A stretch of DNA of 64,000 bases from WLMZ01 sp043753895 (lineage in GTDB: Bacteria; Actinomycetota; Acidimicrobiia; Acidimicrobiales; Ilumatobacteraceae), in contig JAYUWK010000146.1 of assembly GCA_043753895.1 (NCBI GenBank), forward strand, positions 124,001-188,000. The letters are read 5' to 3'. Both the position numbers and the translations under genes were made by a program. The notes under the pieces are model-generated. The model was not told where the DNA came from. It made no database searches and worked only from the letters and a program-made list of their open reading frames with translations. Shown here piece by piece: positions 25,734 to 33,762 of this stretch. Position 1 is the stretch's first letter, and every line of letters starts with the position of its first letter.

Positions 25734-27089
25734 ATGAGCGCCACGATCGCATCTCGGCGAAACCCCCTCCTCGCCATCTTCACTACGGTTTTCATCGACC
25801 TGCTCGGCTTCGGCATTCTCATCCCGGTCTTCCCGTTGCTCATCGATCCTCGCTCCACGTTCCGGGTCACGCCGGAGAGCTGGACCCCGCACCAGGGCCT
25901 CATCATGCTCGGCTGGCTGCAGGCCATCTATCCGCTGTGCATCTTTCTTGCCGCCCCCGTGCTCGGTCAGCTGTCCGATCGTCTCGGCCGCCGCCCGGTG
26001 CTCGCGATGTCGATCGCAGGCACGTCGGTTGGGTACGTACTCTTCGCGATCGGGATCATCACCAAGAACCTGCCGCTCATGTTTGCCGCGCGGGCCCTCG
26101 ACGGCATCACCGGCGGCAACCTGGCAGTGGCACAGGCAGCGATCGGTGACATCAGCACGAACGCGAACCGCGCCAAGAACTTCGGCTTGCTCGGCGCCGC
26201 CTTCGGGCTCGGTTTCGTCATCGGACCGTATGTCGGCGGTCGCCTCAGTGCTCCGAACACCAGCTTCTACGGGTTGTTCTACACTCCGAGTTGGTTCGGC
26301 GCCGCCACGCCGTTCTGGTTCGCTGCCATCCTTGCCGCGCTGAACTGCGTATTGATCATCACGATGCTGCCCGAGACGCTCAAGGAGAAGGTTCACTCGG
26401 GTCGCATCTACCTCGGTCAATCGGTCTCGAATGTGTTGCGCGGCTTCGCGTCCGACCGGTTGCGCATCCCATTGATCTCTGCATTCTGCTTCAACATGGG
26501 CTTCACGTTCTTCACCACGTTCTTCGGCGTGTACCTGCGCAACAAGTTCGATTTCACGCCGGGTCAGACGGGCGACTACTTCGCGTTGGTGGGTATATTC
26601 ATCGCGCTGTCGCAAGGAGTGGTGGTCGGTCTCGTCGCCAAGAAACTCACCGACTACAAGGTGTTGCGGTTCTCGCTGTTCGGCAATGCTGCGGTGCTTG
26701 CGGTGTACTTCACGGCCACGACGACGGCACCGCTGTATTGGATCATCCCGATCTTCACGGTCTTCAACGGTTTGTCCTTGGCCAACTTCACGAGTCTGGT
26801 CAGCCGCTCTGCCGAACCGGGCAGACAGGGCGAATCGATGGGCATATATAGCAGCGTGCAAAGTTTGGCGCAGGTACCGGCGTCGATTCTCGTCGGCTAC
26901 ATCGCCGGGAGCATTTCGTCGAACACTCCGCTCATCGTTGCGTGTGTCACCATCTTCGTGGGCGGCCTGGTGTTCCTGACGTTGTTCCGGCCGCGCTATG
27001 TGACCGACACGGTGCTCGAAGCTCGCCAAGCCGCCGACGCGGCAGCGGCGGGTTCCCCATCGGCAGTTGCAACGCCGACCATGCACTAA
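25734..27089 (+). CDS. MFS transporter (TetA-like, 12 membrane segments)
   Basis: A protein of 451 residues with about 12 hydrophobic segments. The MFS loop 2-3 signature is APVLGQLSDRLGRRPVL near residue 80, and the drug/H+ antiporter motif C-like segment is AAFGLGFVIGPYVGG near residue 160. An RNKFDFTPGQTG loop precedes the second half. The closest general type is the TetA/multidrug or sugar-exporter-like group; the substrate is unknown. A clear AGGAGG ribosome site lies about 6 bases before ATG 25734. The C-terminal tail is Ala-rich and cytoplasmic. It is monocistronic and ends 21 bases from the convergent DMT transporter. Confidence 0.85.
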   Translation: MSATIASRRNPLLAIFTTVFIDLLGFGILIPVFPLLIDPRSTFRVTPESWTPHQGLIMLGWLQAIYPLCIFLAAPVLGQLSDRLGRRPVLAMSIAGTSVGYVLFAIGIITKNLPLMFAARALDGITGGNLAVAQAAIGDISTNANRAKNFGLLGAAFGLGFVIGPYVGGRLSAPNTSFYGLFYTPSWFGAATPFWFAAILAALNCVLIITMLPETLKEKVHSGRIYLGQSVSNVLRGFASDRLRIPLISAFCFNMGFTFFTTFFGVYLRNKFDFTPGQTGDYFALVGIFIALSQGVVVGLVAKKLTDYKVLRFSLFGNAAVLAVYFTATTTAPLYWIIPIFTVFNGLSLANFTSLVSRSAEPGRQGESMGIYSSVQSLAQVPASILVGYIAGSISSNTPLIVACVTIFVGGLVFLTLFRPRYVTDTVLEARQAADAAAAGSPSAVATPTMH

Positions 27090-27110
27090 TTCCTCAACAT
27101 TGATGAGGTT

Positions 27111-27974
27111 TCAGGAACGCCCCTGATTCGCAGGATGGGCGCTGGCTGCGGTGGTGCGGTGTTCAAGCTCTTGGGCGGGTGATCGGGCGAGCACGATCGT
27201 CGCCCCGAGCGTGAGCGCAATGCCGACGATGGCCGGAATCGTCCAACCAAGGCGCATATGATCACCGAGCAATACGGCACCGACGACAGTGGCCACCAGG
27301 ACCTCGGTGGCCCACATGGCCGCTGTGACCGGACCGACGTGACCGCGCATCAGCGCGTACGCATGTAAGCCGAGGGCGAGGATGGCGTAGGCCAACACTG
27401 CCCACAGCAATGGCTCCGACAAGATGCCGGTGATCGATTGGTCCTTGATGTGCACCGCACGCGCTGCCAACGCGCTTCCGGTGAAGGCCGCGCCGGAGAT
27501 GACCGCCAACACGACCGACTTGTTGAGCTTGATGGCTGCGCTGCCAAGAACGACGAGCGTCGGGATGCCGATCAGAATGCCGACCTTGAGCAGGTGGGTG
27601 ATCTCCTGCGACGGCTCCTCGCCTGCGGAGATTCCGACGAGAACGAGTCCGATCATCGTCGCGACGATGGCCAATCGATCGGGGCCGCGAAGCTCGGTGC
27701 CGAGAACCCATCGAGCGAGCAGCACGGTGATCGCCAAACTGCCCGCGAGAATCGTCTGGACAGCGAAGAGGGGCAATGTGTGTAACGCGAAGCGTGAAGT
27801 GACCCACGCCGCAAAGTCGACCAGCATGCCGGCGAGGAACACAGGCTGGCGGGCCATCGCGGCGATGCCGGTCTGGCCGAGGGCGCCAGCGCGCCGGGCA
27901 CCGAGAGCCTGCATCACGGCACCGCACCCGTAACCGACTGCTGCGATGAGACAGAGCACCAACGCAGTCTTCAC
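27111..27974 (-). CDS. DMT/EamA-like membrane transporter
   Basis: A protein of 287 residues with about nine to ten hydrophobic helices, beginning KTALVLCLIAAVGYGCGAVMQALGAR. Typical drug/metabolite-transporter features include the two-fold repeat, VQTILAGSLAITVLLA near residue 70 and AAMWATEVLVATVVGAVLLGD near residue 235. The start is the GTG at 27974, with GGAGA about 7 bases upstream; the open frame further upstream is a shadow of the neighbouring LigD-type gene. It lies 40 bases downstream of that gene on the same strand and may share its transcript. Substrate unknown. Confidence 0.72.
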   Translation of the reverse strand: MKTALVLCLIAAVGYGCGAVMQALGARRAGALGQTGIAAMARQPVFLAGMLVDFAAWVTSRFALHTLPLFAVQTILAGSLAITVLLARWVLGTELRGPDRLAIVATMIGLVLVGISAGEEPSQEITHLLKVGILIGIPTLVVLGSAAIKLNKSVVLAVISGAAFTGSALAARAVHIKDQSITGILSEPLLWAVLAYAILALGLHAYALMRGHVGPVTAAMWATEVLVATVVGAVLLGDHMRLGWTIPAIVGIALTLGATIVLARSPAQELEHRTTAASAHPANQGRS

Positions 27975-28014
27975 ATCAGTCTCCGTCGCACGGCGATACG
28001 GTAGCCGCTCGTCC

Positions 28015-29052
28015 TCACTCTGGCCCGACGGGGTCGGGACCAGAATGGCTCCTCTTTGCCCGGCTTGGTGCGACCCGTGGTGGCTCGCCCGCCATCTTCG
28101 GATACTGCGGGGGCCATGGTGCGTCGACGAATCCCTGTGCACGTTGTGTGGCGGCGAGTTCGAGCAGCGGCTCGAGCGAGTTGGGACTGCTATCCATATC
28201 GCCCCACGGGTCGCCGTGGGCAGCCAATCGCTGTGGCACCGTCGCAATGGTGAGCTCATTCGGGTCGATCGAGTCGAGTTCGGGCCATGGGAACGGGCAC
28301 GAAACCGGCGCATGGTCGCGGGCGCGAACCGACCAGGGCGCAAACATCGTCTTGTGTGGCGCGTTTTGATTGAAGTCGATGAAAATTCGTGCGCCTCGCT
28401 CTTCTTTCCACCACGCGGCAGTGATGAGCTCAGGACGTCTGCGCTCGAGTTCGCGGGCCACGGCCACTGCACTGGCCCGCACGGCGAATGAGTCCCATTG
28501 CGAAAGCAGCCTCACGTACACATGCAGGCCCCGGTTGCCGGTGGTCTTGATGAAGCTGCTGATGCCCAGTTCGTCGAAGAGTCGATGCGTCTCGTGTGCT
28601 GTTTCGCGTGCCATTGAAAACGTGGTGCCCGGACCGGGATCCAGATCGATACGCAGCTCGTCGGTGACCTCAGGGTGGCTGGCACGGATCGGCCATGAGT
28701 GAAACCCCAGGCAGCCGAGATTGACGGCCCAGATGAGGTGAGCGAGGTCGGCCACGACCAGTGCGTTCGACTCTGTTCCGTTGGGGGTGCTCACGACGGT
28801 GGTCTGTAGCCAATCGGGTGCGGAATCAGGCACGCGTTTTTGGAAGAATGACGTGCCCGTGGTGCCGTTCGGGAAACGCTGCAGGAGCACAGGCCGATCG
28901 AACATCGCCCGCATCAACGCTTCACCGATGGTGACGTAGAAGTGGACAAGGTCGAGCTTGGTGTCGCCTCGAGCAGGAAAGAAGACCTTGTCCGGATTGG
29001 TGATGGTGAGCTCTCGACCCGCAACGGTCATCAGCACCGGCTCGGCGGACAT
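28015..29052 (-). CDS. stand-alone LigD-type DNA polymerase/primase domain protein
   Basis: A protein of 345 residues matching only the polymerase domain of LigD, an archaeo-eukaryotic primase-type fold used in bacterial non-homologous end joining. Characteristic parts are LTNPDKVFFP-like ITNPDKVFFPARGDTK near residue 17, GTTGTSFFQKRVP near residue 64, the catalytic Asp pair in ELRIDLDPGPGT near residue 132, KTTGNRGLHVYV near residue 165 and RIFIDFNQNAPHKTMFAPWSVR near residue 245. Ligase and phosphoesterase domains are absent, and no ku or ligase gene is adjacent. The last 30 residues are Pro/Arg/Ser-rich. It could fill gaps in repair or act with a ligase encoded elsewhere. Confidence 0.85.
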   Translation of the reverse strand: MSAEPVLMTVAGRELTITNPDKVFFPARGDTKLDLVHFYVTIGEALMRAMFDRPVLLQRFPNGTTGTSFFQKRVPDSAPDWLQTTVVSTPNGTESNALVVADLAHLIWAVNLGCLGFHSWPIRASHPEVTDELRIDLDPGPGTTFSMARETAHETHRLFDELGISSFIKTTGNRGLHVYVRLLSQWDSFAVRASAVAVARELERRRPELITAAWWKEERGARIFIDFNQNAPHKTMFAPWSVRARDHAPVSCPFPWPELDSIDPNELTIATVPQRLAAHGDPWGDMDSSPNSLEPLLELAATQRAQGFVDAPWPPQYPKMAGEPPRVAPSRAKRSHSGPDPVGPE

Positions 29053-29062
29053 GAAGCCGAGG

Positions 29063-29734
29063 CTACTTCGCCGGCGGTCTTTGGTTCGACGGTCGAGATG
29101 GCTCGGCGAGATAGGCCATGGGACGACCGCCAGGGATGGATGCTCGCTCCATCACCCGTGGCTCCGGCCAGTAATCGCTGGTCGCATAGTGCTGCACGGC
29201 TCGGTTGTCCCAAAATGCCACCGAGTCGTTACGCCACGAGAAGCGGCATTGATACTCGGGATAGTCGGACTGAAGCGCGAGGTTTTCGAGAAGCTCGCGG
29301 CTCTCTTCGTCGGGCAACCCCACGATGCCTGTGGTGAAATGGCGATTCACATAGAGGTGGCGGCGGCCGGTGACCTCGTGCGGCAGGGCGACCGGATGGG
29401 TGGCCACCGGGAACTGCTCGCGCATCGCATCGCATCGCGTCGCGCTGCTCGAGTGGAACACTGTGGCCGAATGCCTGCATGAAATCGTGTTCTGCGCTGA
29501 GGCCTTCGATGCGATCGCGGACATCGTCGGGCAGTCCGTCGTTCCAACTCAGGCTGGCCGGTATTCGAGGGAAGGAACGGGTGCGTCTCGAGCGGCCCGA
29601 AGCGCGCTGTCAGTGCACGGACCCGTCATCACGATGCTGTTCGGGAGGAAGGACCGAATGGCCTTGAGCGCTTTGACCGGATCGACACCACCATCGGGGG
29701 CGGCATCGGGTGTAGGTGCTTCTGCAATGGTCAT
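29063..29734 (-). pseudogene. decayed TauD/TfdA-type dioxygenase gene
   Basis: Recognisable pieces of a 2-oxoglutarate/Fe(II) dioxygenase occur in three frames. An N-terminal piece holds ALTARFGPLETHPFLP (about 29545-29620). After a gap of roughly 60 missing residues, including the expected iron-binding HxD, a second piece holds DGLPDDVRDRIEGLSAEHDF. The C-terminal piece (stop at 29063) holds YVNRHFTTGIVGL and WDNRAVQHYATSDY with the distal iron-binding His, then the conserved Arg in PRVMERASI. Pieces two and three are separated by a frameshift at a CGCAT tandem repeat (29421-29435). A GGAGGAG site with ATG at 29734 probably marks the old start. The adjacent divergent TauE-like permease suggests a former sulfonate link. 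Confidence 0.72.
29421..29435. repeat. pentanucleotide tandem repeat (CGCAT)3 within the dioxygenase pseudogene
   Basis: Three exact CGCAT units, followed by the degenerate units CGCGT and CGCGC. On the coding (minus) strand the tract encodes the join between QRDAM and MREQF. With three units the upstream and downstream frames differ by one base; one or four units would restore the frame. Slipped-strand change is therefore a simple explanation for this particular frameshift. Confidence 0.65.
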
Positions 29735-29886
29735 GGTGCTCCTCCGCCGCGCACTGTAGTCCGGCTTCATTCGCCCTCCGGGAGCCGAGCGGATGGTCGT
29801 CAGCGCTGGTCGCAAACCGTAGGGTGTCGGCTCGTGGGCGCAACGAGCGAGAACGATCCGTCGACCTGTGCGCGCGGGGTTCAGCG

Positions 29887-30630
29887 ATGATCGCCCTCGG
29901 CTACAGCGTGACCCAATTCATCGTGATCTTCGTCGCCGTGTTCTTGTCGGCGATCATCAGCGCGGTTGCGGGTTTCGGATTCGGCCTGCTGTCGGTACCG
30001 CTCATAAGTCTTGCGATCCCCTTACACCCGACGGTGATCGTGTCGTCGATCCTCGGCCTCGTGACCAACGTGATCCAGACGTATCGATATCGCCGTAGCG
30101 CGATCCACCCGCTGGTCAAGCGACTCTGCCTCGGCGCCATCGTTGGCATGCCGCTCGGTTTCGTTGTCTACAACATCGTCAGCGATCGCGTGCTGCGGTT
30201 GGTGTTGGGTGGGGCTGTGTTGCTCGCGGTCGGTGCGCTGAGTCGTGGCCTCGACCTTGCTCTCGTAGGGCCAGCGTTCGACGTCGGCACCGGCTTCGTG
30301 AGCGGGGTGCTCAACACCTCGATCTCCACGAACGGCCCCCCGTTGGTATTCGGTCTGCAAGCGCGCAAGCTCGCACCCGAGCCGTTTCGAGCGACCCTGT
30401 CGATGGTGTTCAGCATCAGCGGTGTCATCGGCATGGCGCTGTTCGCAGGTGGCGGCAAGGTGCACGTCGACGAACTCGTTGCGAGCGCGATTGCGCTCCC
30501 TGCGATGGGGCTTGGTCTCTTGGTCGGCTTCCCACTCCGTCATCGCGTGTCACCCGAACGCTTTCGGGTACTGGTTCTGGGCCTCCTCGTGGCCGCAGCC
30601 GTGGCATCCATCGTCAAAGCGCTCGTATGA
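29887..30630 (+). CDS. TSUP-family (TauE/SafE) membrane permease
   Basis: A protein of 247 residues with seven to eight hydrophobic segments. The duplicated TauE/SafE signature is visible as AVAGFGFGLLSVPLISL near residue 24 and again as GFVSGVLNTSISTNGPPLVF near residue 135. Family members move sulfite, sulfoacetate, sulfonates or related anions, usually outward or by facilitated transport. ATG 29887 is the first good start; a TAGGGT at 29820-29825 may be the -10 box, giving a 5 prime leader of about 55 bases. It is divergent from a decayed TauD-like gene, which supports, but does not prove, a sulfonate-related role. Confidence 0.82.
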   Translation: MIALGYSVTQFIVIFVAVFLSAIISAVAGFGFGLLSVPLISLAIPLHPTVIVSSILGLVTNVIQTYRYRRSAIHPLVKRLCLGAIVGMPLGFVVYNIVSDRVLRLVLGGAVLLAVGALSRGLDLALVGPAFDVGTGFVSGVLNTSISTNGPPLVFGLQARKLAPEPFRATLSMVFSISGVIGMALFAGGGKVHVDELVASAIALPAMGLGLLVGFPLRHRVSPERFRVLVLGLLVAAAVASIVKALV

Positions 30631-30656
30631 CGTCGTGAACGTGTCAGGCTGAACCG

Positions 30657-31280
30657 ATGTTGACCGTTGCACTCATCTGCACCACCATTGCCGCCGGCGC
30701 GAACTGGTACACGCAGATCCGTCCGAACACCGTGGTGGAGACGGTGTCGAAGCCGCTCACTACGGTGCTTGTGATGTGGGTGGCCATCGCCGCGCACGGG
30801 CCACGCACGGCAACCGTGCTCGCCGTGATCGGCTTGGTCTTTTGTCTCATCGGTGACATCGCGCTGTTGGACGTGATCGACAAGTTCATCGTCGGGCTCG
30901 GCGCGTTCCTGATCGGGCACGTGGTGTTCATCGCGACGTTCGTAGTGCTGCATCTCCACAAGCCATTGTTTGGCATTGTCGCTGCAGGCGTGCTCGCCGT
31001 GCACGCCGCAGTGATCGGGCGGCGCATCATCGCCGGGGCAGCAGCGACCAAGCCCGAGCTCAAGGTGCCCGTCCTGGCATACCTCACAGTCATCTCGAGC
31101 ATGGCAGTGGTTGCTGCGATGACCGGGATATGGTGGGCCATGGCAGGCGCGACGGCATTCGTCATCAGCGACACGCTGCTCGGTTGGCGTGAGTTCGTCG
31201 GTAAGAAACCATGGTTCCCGCTCGCGGTGATGGTCACCTACCATGCGGCCTTGGTTGGAATTGCTCTCAGCCTCCGCTGA
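30657..31280 (+). CDS. YhhN/TMEM86-type lysoplasmalogenase family membrane protein
   Basis: A protein of 207 residues, of which most is membrane-embedded (about seven to eight helices). Signature pieces of the family are TVSKPLTTVLVM near residue 29, LIGDIALL near residue 65, FLIGHVVFIATF near residue 80 and FVISDTLLGWREF near residue 170; the polar Asp and His in these helices form the conserved core. Characterised relatives hydrolyse the vinyl-ether bond of lysoplasmalogens. Whether this organism has plasmalogens is unknown. It lies 26 bases after the TauE-like gene. A strong hairpin overlaps its stop codon. Confidence 0.85.
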   Translation: MLTVALICTTIAAGANWYTQIRPNTVVETVSKPLTTVLVMWVAIAAHGPRTATVLAVIGLVFCLIGDIALLDVIDKFIVGLGAFLIGHVVFIATFVVLHLHKPLFGIVAAGVLAVHAAVIGRRIIAGAAATKPELKVPVLAYLTVISSMAVVAAMTGIWWAMAGATAFVISDTLLGWREFVGKKPWFPLAVMVTYHAALVGIALSLR

Positions 31281-31284
31281 GAGC
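31263..31284 (+). terminator. hairpin overlapping the stop codon of the lysoplasmalogenase-like gene
   Basis: GCTCTCAGC, tetraloop CTCC, GCTGAGAGC: a perfect 9-bp stem whose right arm contains the TGA stop (31278-31280). No T-tract follows, so it may be a weak intrinsic terminator or an mRNA 3 prime stabiliser. Convergent transcription arrives from the gene ending at 31404. The remaining gap to 31403 holds only a weak ACCAC/GTGGT dyad. Confidence 0.6.
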
Positions 31285-31403
31285 GGCTCCGGCCCGGTCA
31301 GTGACAGAGCACTGGACTTGCTGAACCCGGGTGGTGCGGTGAGAAAACCACGTCACGGGTGGTGTATCCAACAAACCCCTGCATCACGCGGCCTTGTGGG
31401 GCC

Positions 31404-32168
31404 TCAGTCGCCGCCGCCGAACCACTGCATCCAGGCCTCCATGGTGCGGGGCTTGAAGACGTAGTTGTCCTCACGCAATGCGGCCATGGATCCGCTCGAT
31501 GGTGCGGAGTACATGTGGCCGGGGAAGACGATGGTGTCGTCGGGCAGCGCGGCGAGCATCTGCAGGCTCGAGAACATCTGCTCCGGGTTGCTGCCAGGCA
31601 GATCGGTGCGGCCGCAGCCCTCGAGAAAGAGCGTGTCGCCAGACACGAGGCGACCCTGCACCAGAAAACACTGGCTGCCGGGTGTGTGTCCCGGCGTGTG
31701 CAGCAGGGCGATTTCGATTCCTCCCACCGTGACGACGTCTCCTGATGCATGCTGCACGAGTTCGGTGCCGGACACGCCGGTGGTGCGCTGAACCCACGGT
31801 GCTTCGTCGGCCTGGACGTGGATGGGGCACTGGCATCGATCGAGCAGCGCGCCGATGCCTTCGATGCTGTAACCCATCATCGTGCCACCGACGTGATCGG
31901 GGTGATAGTGCGTGGCGAGTACGCCCGTGACTTGCATGCCGTCGGCCTCGACGACGTCGATGAGGTCGTTCACTGCGTACGCGGGGTCCACGAGCAACGT
32001 CTCGCCGGTTGACTGGTCACCGATGGCGTAGACGAAGTTCACCATTTGGCGGGCGATCGGATCGTCCTGCGCGAAATCGCGACCGGAGAGAAGCTGACGG
32101 AAATACAACTGGGGAGCACTCACGACACGAGGATACGCACTGGCCGTCGGTCTCTGCGTGTCTGCCAT
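31404..32168 (-). CDS. MBL-fold metallo-hydrolase (glyoxalase II-like)
   Basis: A protein of 254 residues. The dinuclear metal site is intact: THYHPDHVGG with His87, His89, Asp91 and His92, the third-site His in LLHTPGHTPGS near residue 160, the bridging Asp in LVSGDTLFL near residue 178 and the late His in FPGHMYS near residue 220. Relatives hydrolyse thioesters (glyoxalase II) or act as sulfur dioxygenases; spacing resembles the glyoxalase II/persulfide group. The exact substrate is unknown. It is divergent from the ProA-like gene, whose leaderless promoter lies within 35 bases of this start. Confidence 0.85.
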   Translation of the reverse strand: MADTQRPTASAYPRVVSAPQLYFRQLLSGRDFAQDDPIARQMVNFVYAIGDQSTGETLLVDPAYAVNDLIDVVEADGMQVTGVLATHYHPDHVGGTMMGYSIEGIGALLDRCQCPIHVQADEAPWVQRTTGVSGTELVQHASGDVVTVGGIEIALLHTPGHTPGSQCFLVQGRLVSGDTLFLEGCGRTDLPGSNPEQMFSSLQMLAALPDDTIVFPGHMYSAPSSGSMAALREDNYVFKPRTMEAWMQWFGGGD

Positions 32169-32185
32169 GCGTATGGGCGAGCACC

Positions 32186-32191
32186 TACGCT
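32186..32191 (+). promoter_or_regulatory. -10 box of a near-leaderless start for the ProA-like gene
   Basis: TACGCT lies 8 bases before ATG 32200 in the layout TACGCT-GTCTGGCG-ATG, nearly identical to the promoter before 2839. No ribosome site is present. It supports ATG 32200 over an in-frame codon at 32158 that would overlap the divergent gene. Confidence 0.5.
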
Positions 32192-32199
32192 GTCTGGCG

Positions 32200-33708
32200 A
32201 TGACCGGCGCTCCTGTACTCCGCGGCCTACAGGTCGGTCAGCTGGTGCCCTTCGGTGGCAACCGCGTCGCCGCAGTCCCGCAGGCTCTTGCGTCCGCGTT
32301 CCGTGAGGGCGACCATCTGGTCGTGGTCCAAGACGACGGTACGTTGCTGCACATCCCGTCGGCTGAGTTCGCGTTGGTGCGCGCAGCCGTCGACGTTGCG
32401 GTCGACGCATTCGGCTCGTTGTCCGCTGCAGACGACGCCCAGATCTCGTCATTCTTCGACGGCTTCGCACATCGGCTAGCCGACGATTCCGTCTTCGCCC
32501 CCATTGCCGCAGCCAATGCGGCCGATGTGCAGTCTGCGTTGTCGCGGGGTCGCAGCACAACGCGACTCGTGCTCTCCACGCAGATGCGTAACGACATGAT
32601 CGCCGGGTTACGCGTCTGGCGGGACACAGTCGGTGCGCGTGACCACGTTACCGAGAAGGTTCAGCACCAGGGCTGGACCGTGACAATGCAGCGTGCCCCG
32701 CTCGGCGTGGTCGGCTTCGTTTTCGAGGGTCGTCCAAATGTATTTGCAGATGCAACTGGTGTACTGCGCACCCGCAACACCGCTGTGTTGCGTATCGGCA
32801 GCGATGCGCTGGGAACAGCGCGGGCGATCATGCGCCACGCGCTGGTACCGGCGTTGCTCGCGGCGGGCCTGCCTGCAGCAGCGGTGTCGCTCGTCGACTC
32901 GGCAGCGCGATCCACCGGCTGGGCTTTGTTCAACGACCATCGTCTGTCGCTGGCCGTCGCTCGAGGGTCGGGGCAAGCCGTGACCCAGTTGGGGGCAGTG
33001 GCCCGACAGGCAGGGGTGCCCGTGAGCCTGCACGGCACCGGTGGCGCGTGGTTGGTCGCGTCCGAACATGCCGACATGGCACGTTTTCGCTCATCGGTCA
33101 TCAACTCGCTCGACCGCAAGGTATGCAACACACTCAATGTCTGCTGCATCGTCGCTTCGAGGGCTGACGAACTGATCCCCGAGTTCATCGACGCTGTGTT
33201 CGAGGCAGCACGTCGGCGTTCGGCACCACCTCGCTTACACATCGAAACCTCGGGCGTTGCGTATGTTTCCAGCGACCTTTTTTCGCATCGCGTGACCGTT
33301 CGTCGCGCCGATGGCGACAACGACGAGCCTCTCGCCGACGTGATCAGTACCGTAGATCTGTCAAGGGAGTGGGAGTGGGAGAACTCACCCGAACTATCGC
33401 TGGTGGTGGTCGATGCCCTCGACGACGCGGTTGCCCTTTTCAATCAATTCAGTCCGCACCTGACGGCCTCGCTGATCAGCGATGACCCCGCCGAGCAACA
33501 GTGGTTCTACGACCGGTGTGACGCCCCATTCATCGGTGATGGATTCACGCGGTGGGTCGACGGACAGTTCGCCCTGAATCGACCTGAACTCGGTCTGTCG
33601 AACTGGGAGTCGGGGAGGTTGTTCGGTCGCAGCGCCGTGCTCTCCGGCGACTCGGTGTTCACGGTACGACTGCGCGCCACGGTGACCGACAGCGAACTGC
33701 ATCGTTGA
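32200..33708 (+). CDS. ProA-like aldehyde dehydrogenase (glutamate-5-semialdehyde dehydrogenase family)
   Basis: A protein of 502 residues, about 80 longer than usual ProA. The central part matches gamma-glutamyl-phosphate reductase: RAPLGVVGFVFEGRPNVFADATG near residue 170 and NSLDRKVCNTLN near residue 305 with the catalytic Cys. The first 60 residues (start to SAEFALVRAAV) are an extra segment of unknown function. The nucleotide-binding LRIGSDALG is less canonical than in ProA, and no proB is nearby. It may reduce an acyl phosphate other than glutamyl phosphate, or be the proline enzyme with an added N-terminal region. Confidence 0.7.
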   Translation: MTGAPVLRGLQVGQLVPFGGNRVAAVPQALASAFREGDHLVVVQDDGTLLHIPSAEFALVRAAVDVAVDAFGSLSAADDAQISSFFDGFAHRLADDSVFAPIAAANAADVQSALSRGRSTTRLVLSTQMRNDMIAGLRVWRDTVGARDHVTEKVQHQGWTVTMQRAPLGVVGFVFEGRPNVFADATGVLRTRNTAVLRIGSDALGTARAIMRHALVPALLAAGLPAAAVSLVDSAARSTGWALFNDHRLSLAVARGSGQAVTQLGAVARQAGVPVSLHGTGGAWLVASEHADMARFRSSVINSLDRKVCNTLNVCCIVASRADELIPEFIDAVFEAARRRSAPPRLHIETSGVAYVSSDLFSHRVTVRRADGDNDEPLADVISTVDLSREWEWENSPELSLVVVDALDDAVALFNQFSPHLTASLISDDPAEQQWFYDRCDAPFIGDGFTRWVDGQFALNRPELGLSNWESGRLFGRSAVLSGDSVFTVRLRATVTDSELHR

Positions 33709-33762
33709 GTAGCGTCTTTGCCAGGGCGTTGCCGGGAATCGGTGATTGAGGGCTTGTACGCA

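Noticed and set aside
25719..27086. Long minus-strand open frame opposite the MFS transporter
   Set aside because: Charged, repetitive translation that exists because the sense gene has strong third-position GC bias; the sense strand has a ribosome site and membrane helices.
27092..27108. CCTCA/TGAGG dyad between convergent MFS and DMT genes as a terminator
   Set aside because: Only a 5-bp stem with a 7-base loop and no T-tract; too weak to report as a feature.
29421..29445. CGCAT repeat as a CRISPR-like or binding-site array
   Set aside because: Unit is only five bases, no spacers, and it lies inside coding sequence.
29820..29836. TAGGGT followed after 8 bases by GTG 29834, as a leaderless start for the TauE-like gene
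   Set aside because: GTG 29834 is not in frame with the permease; the box may still be a promoter with a leader.
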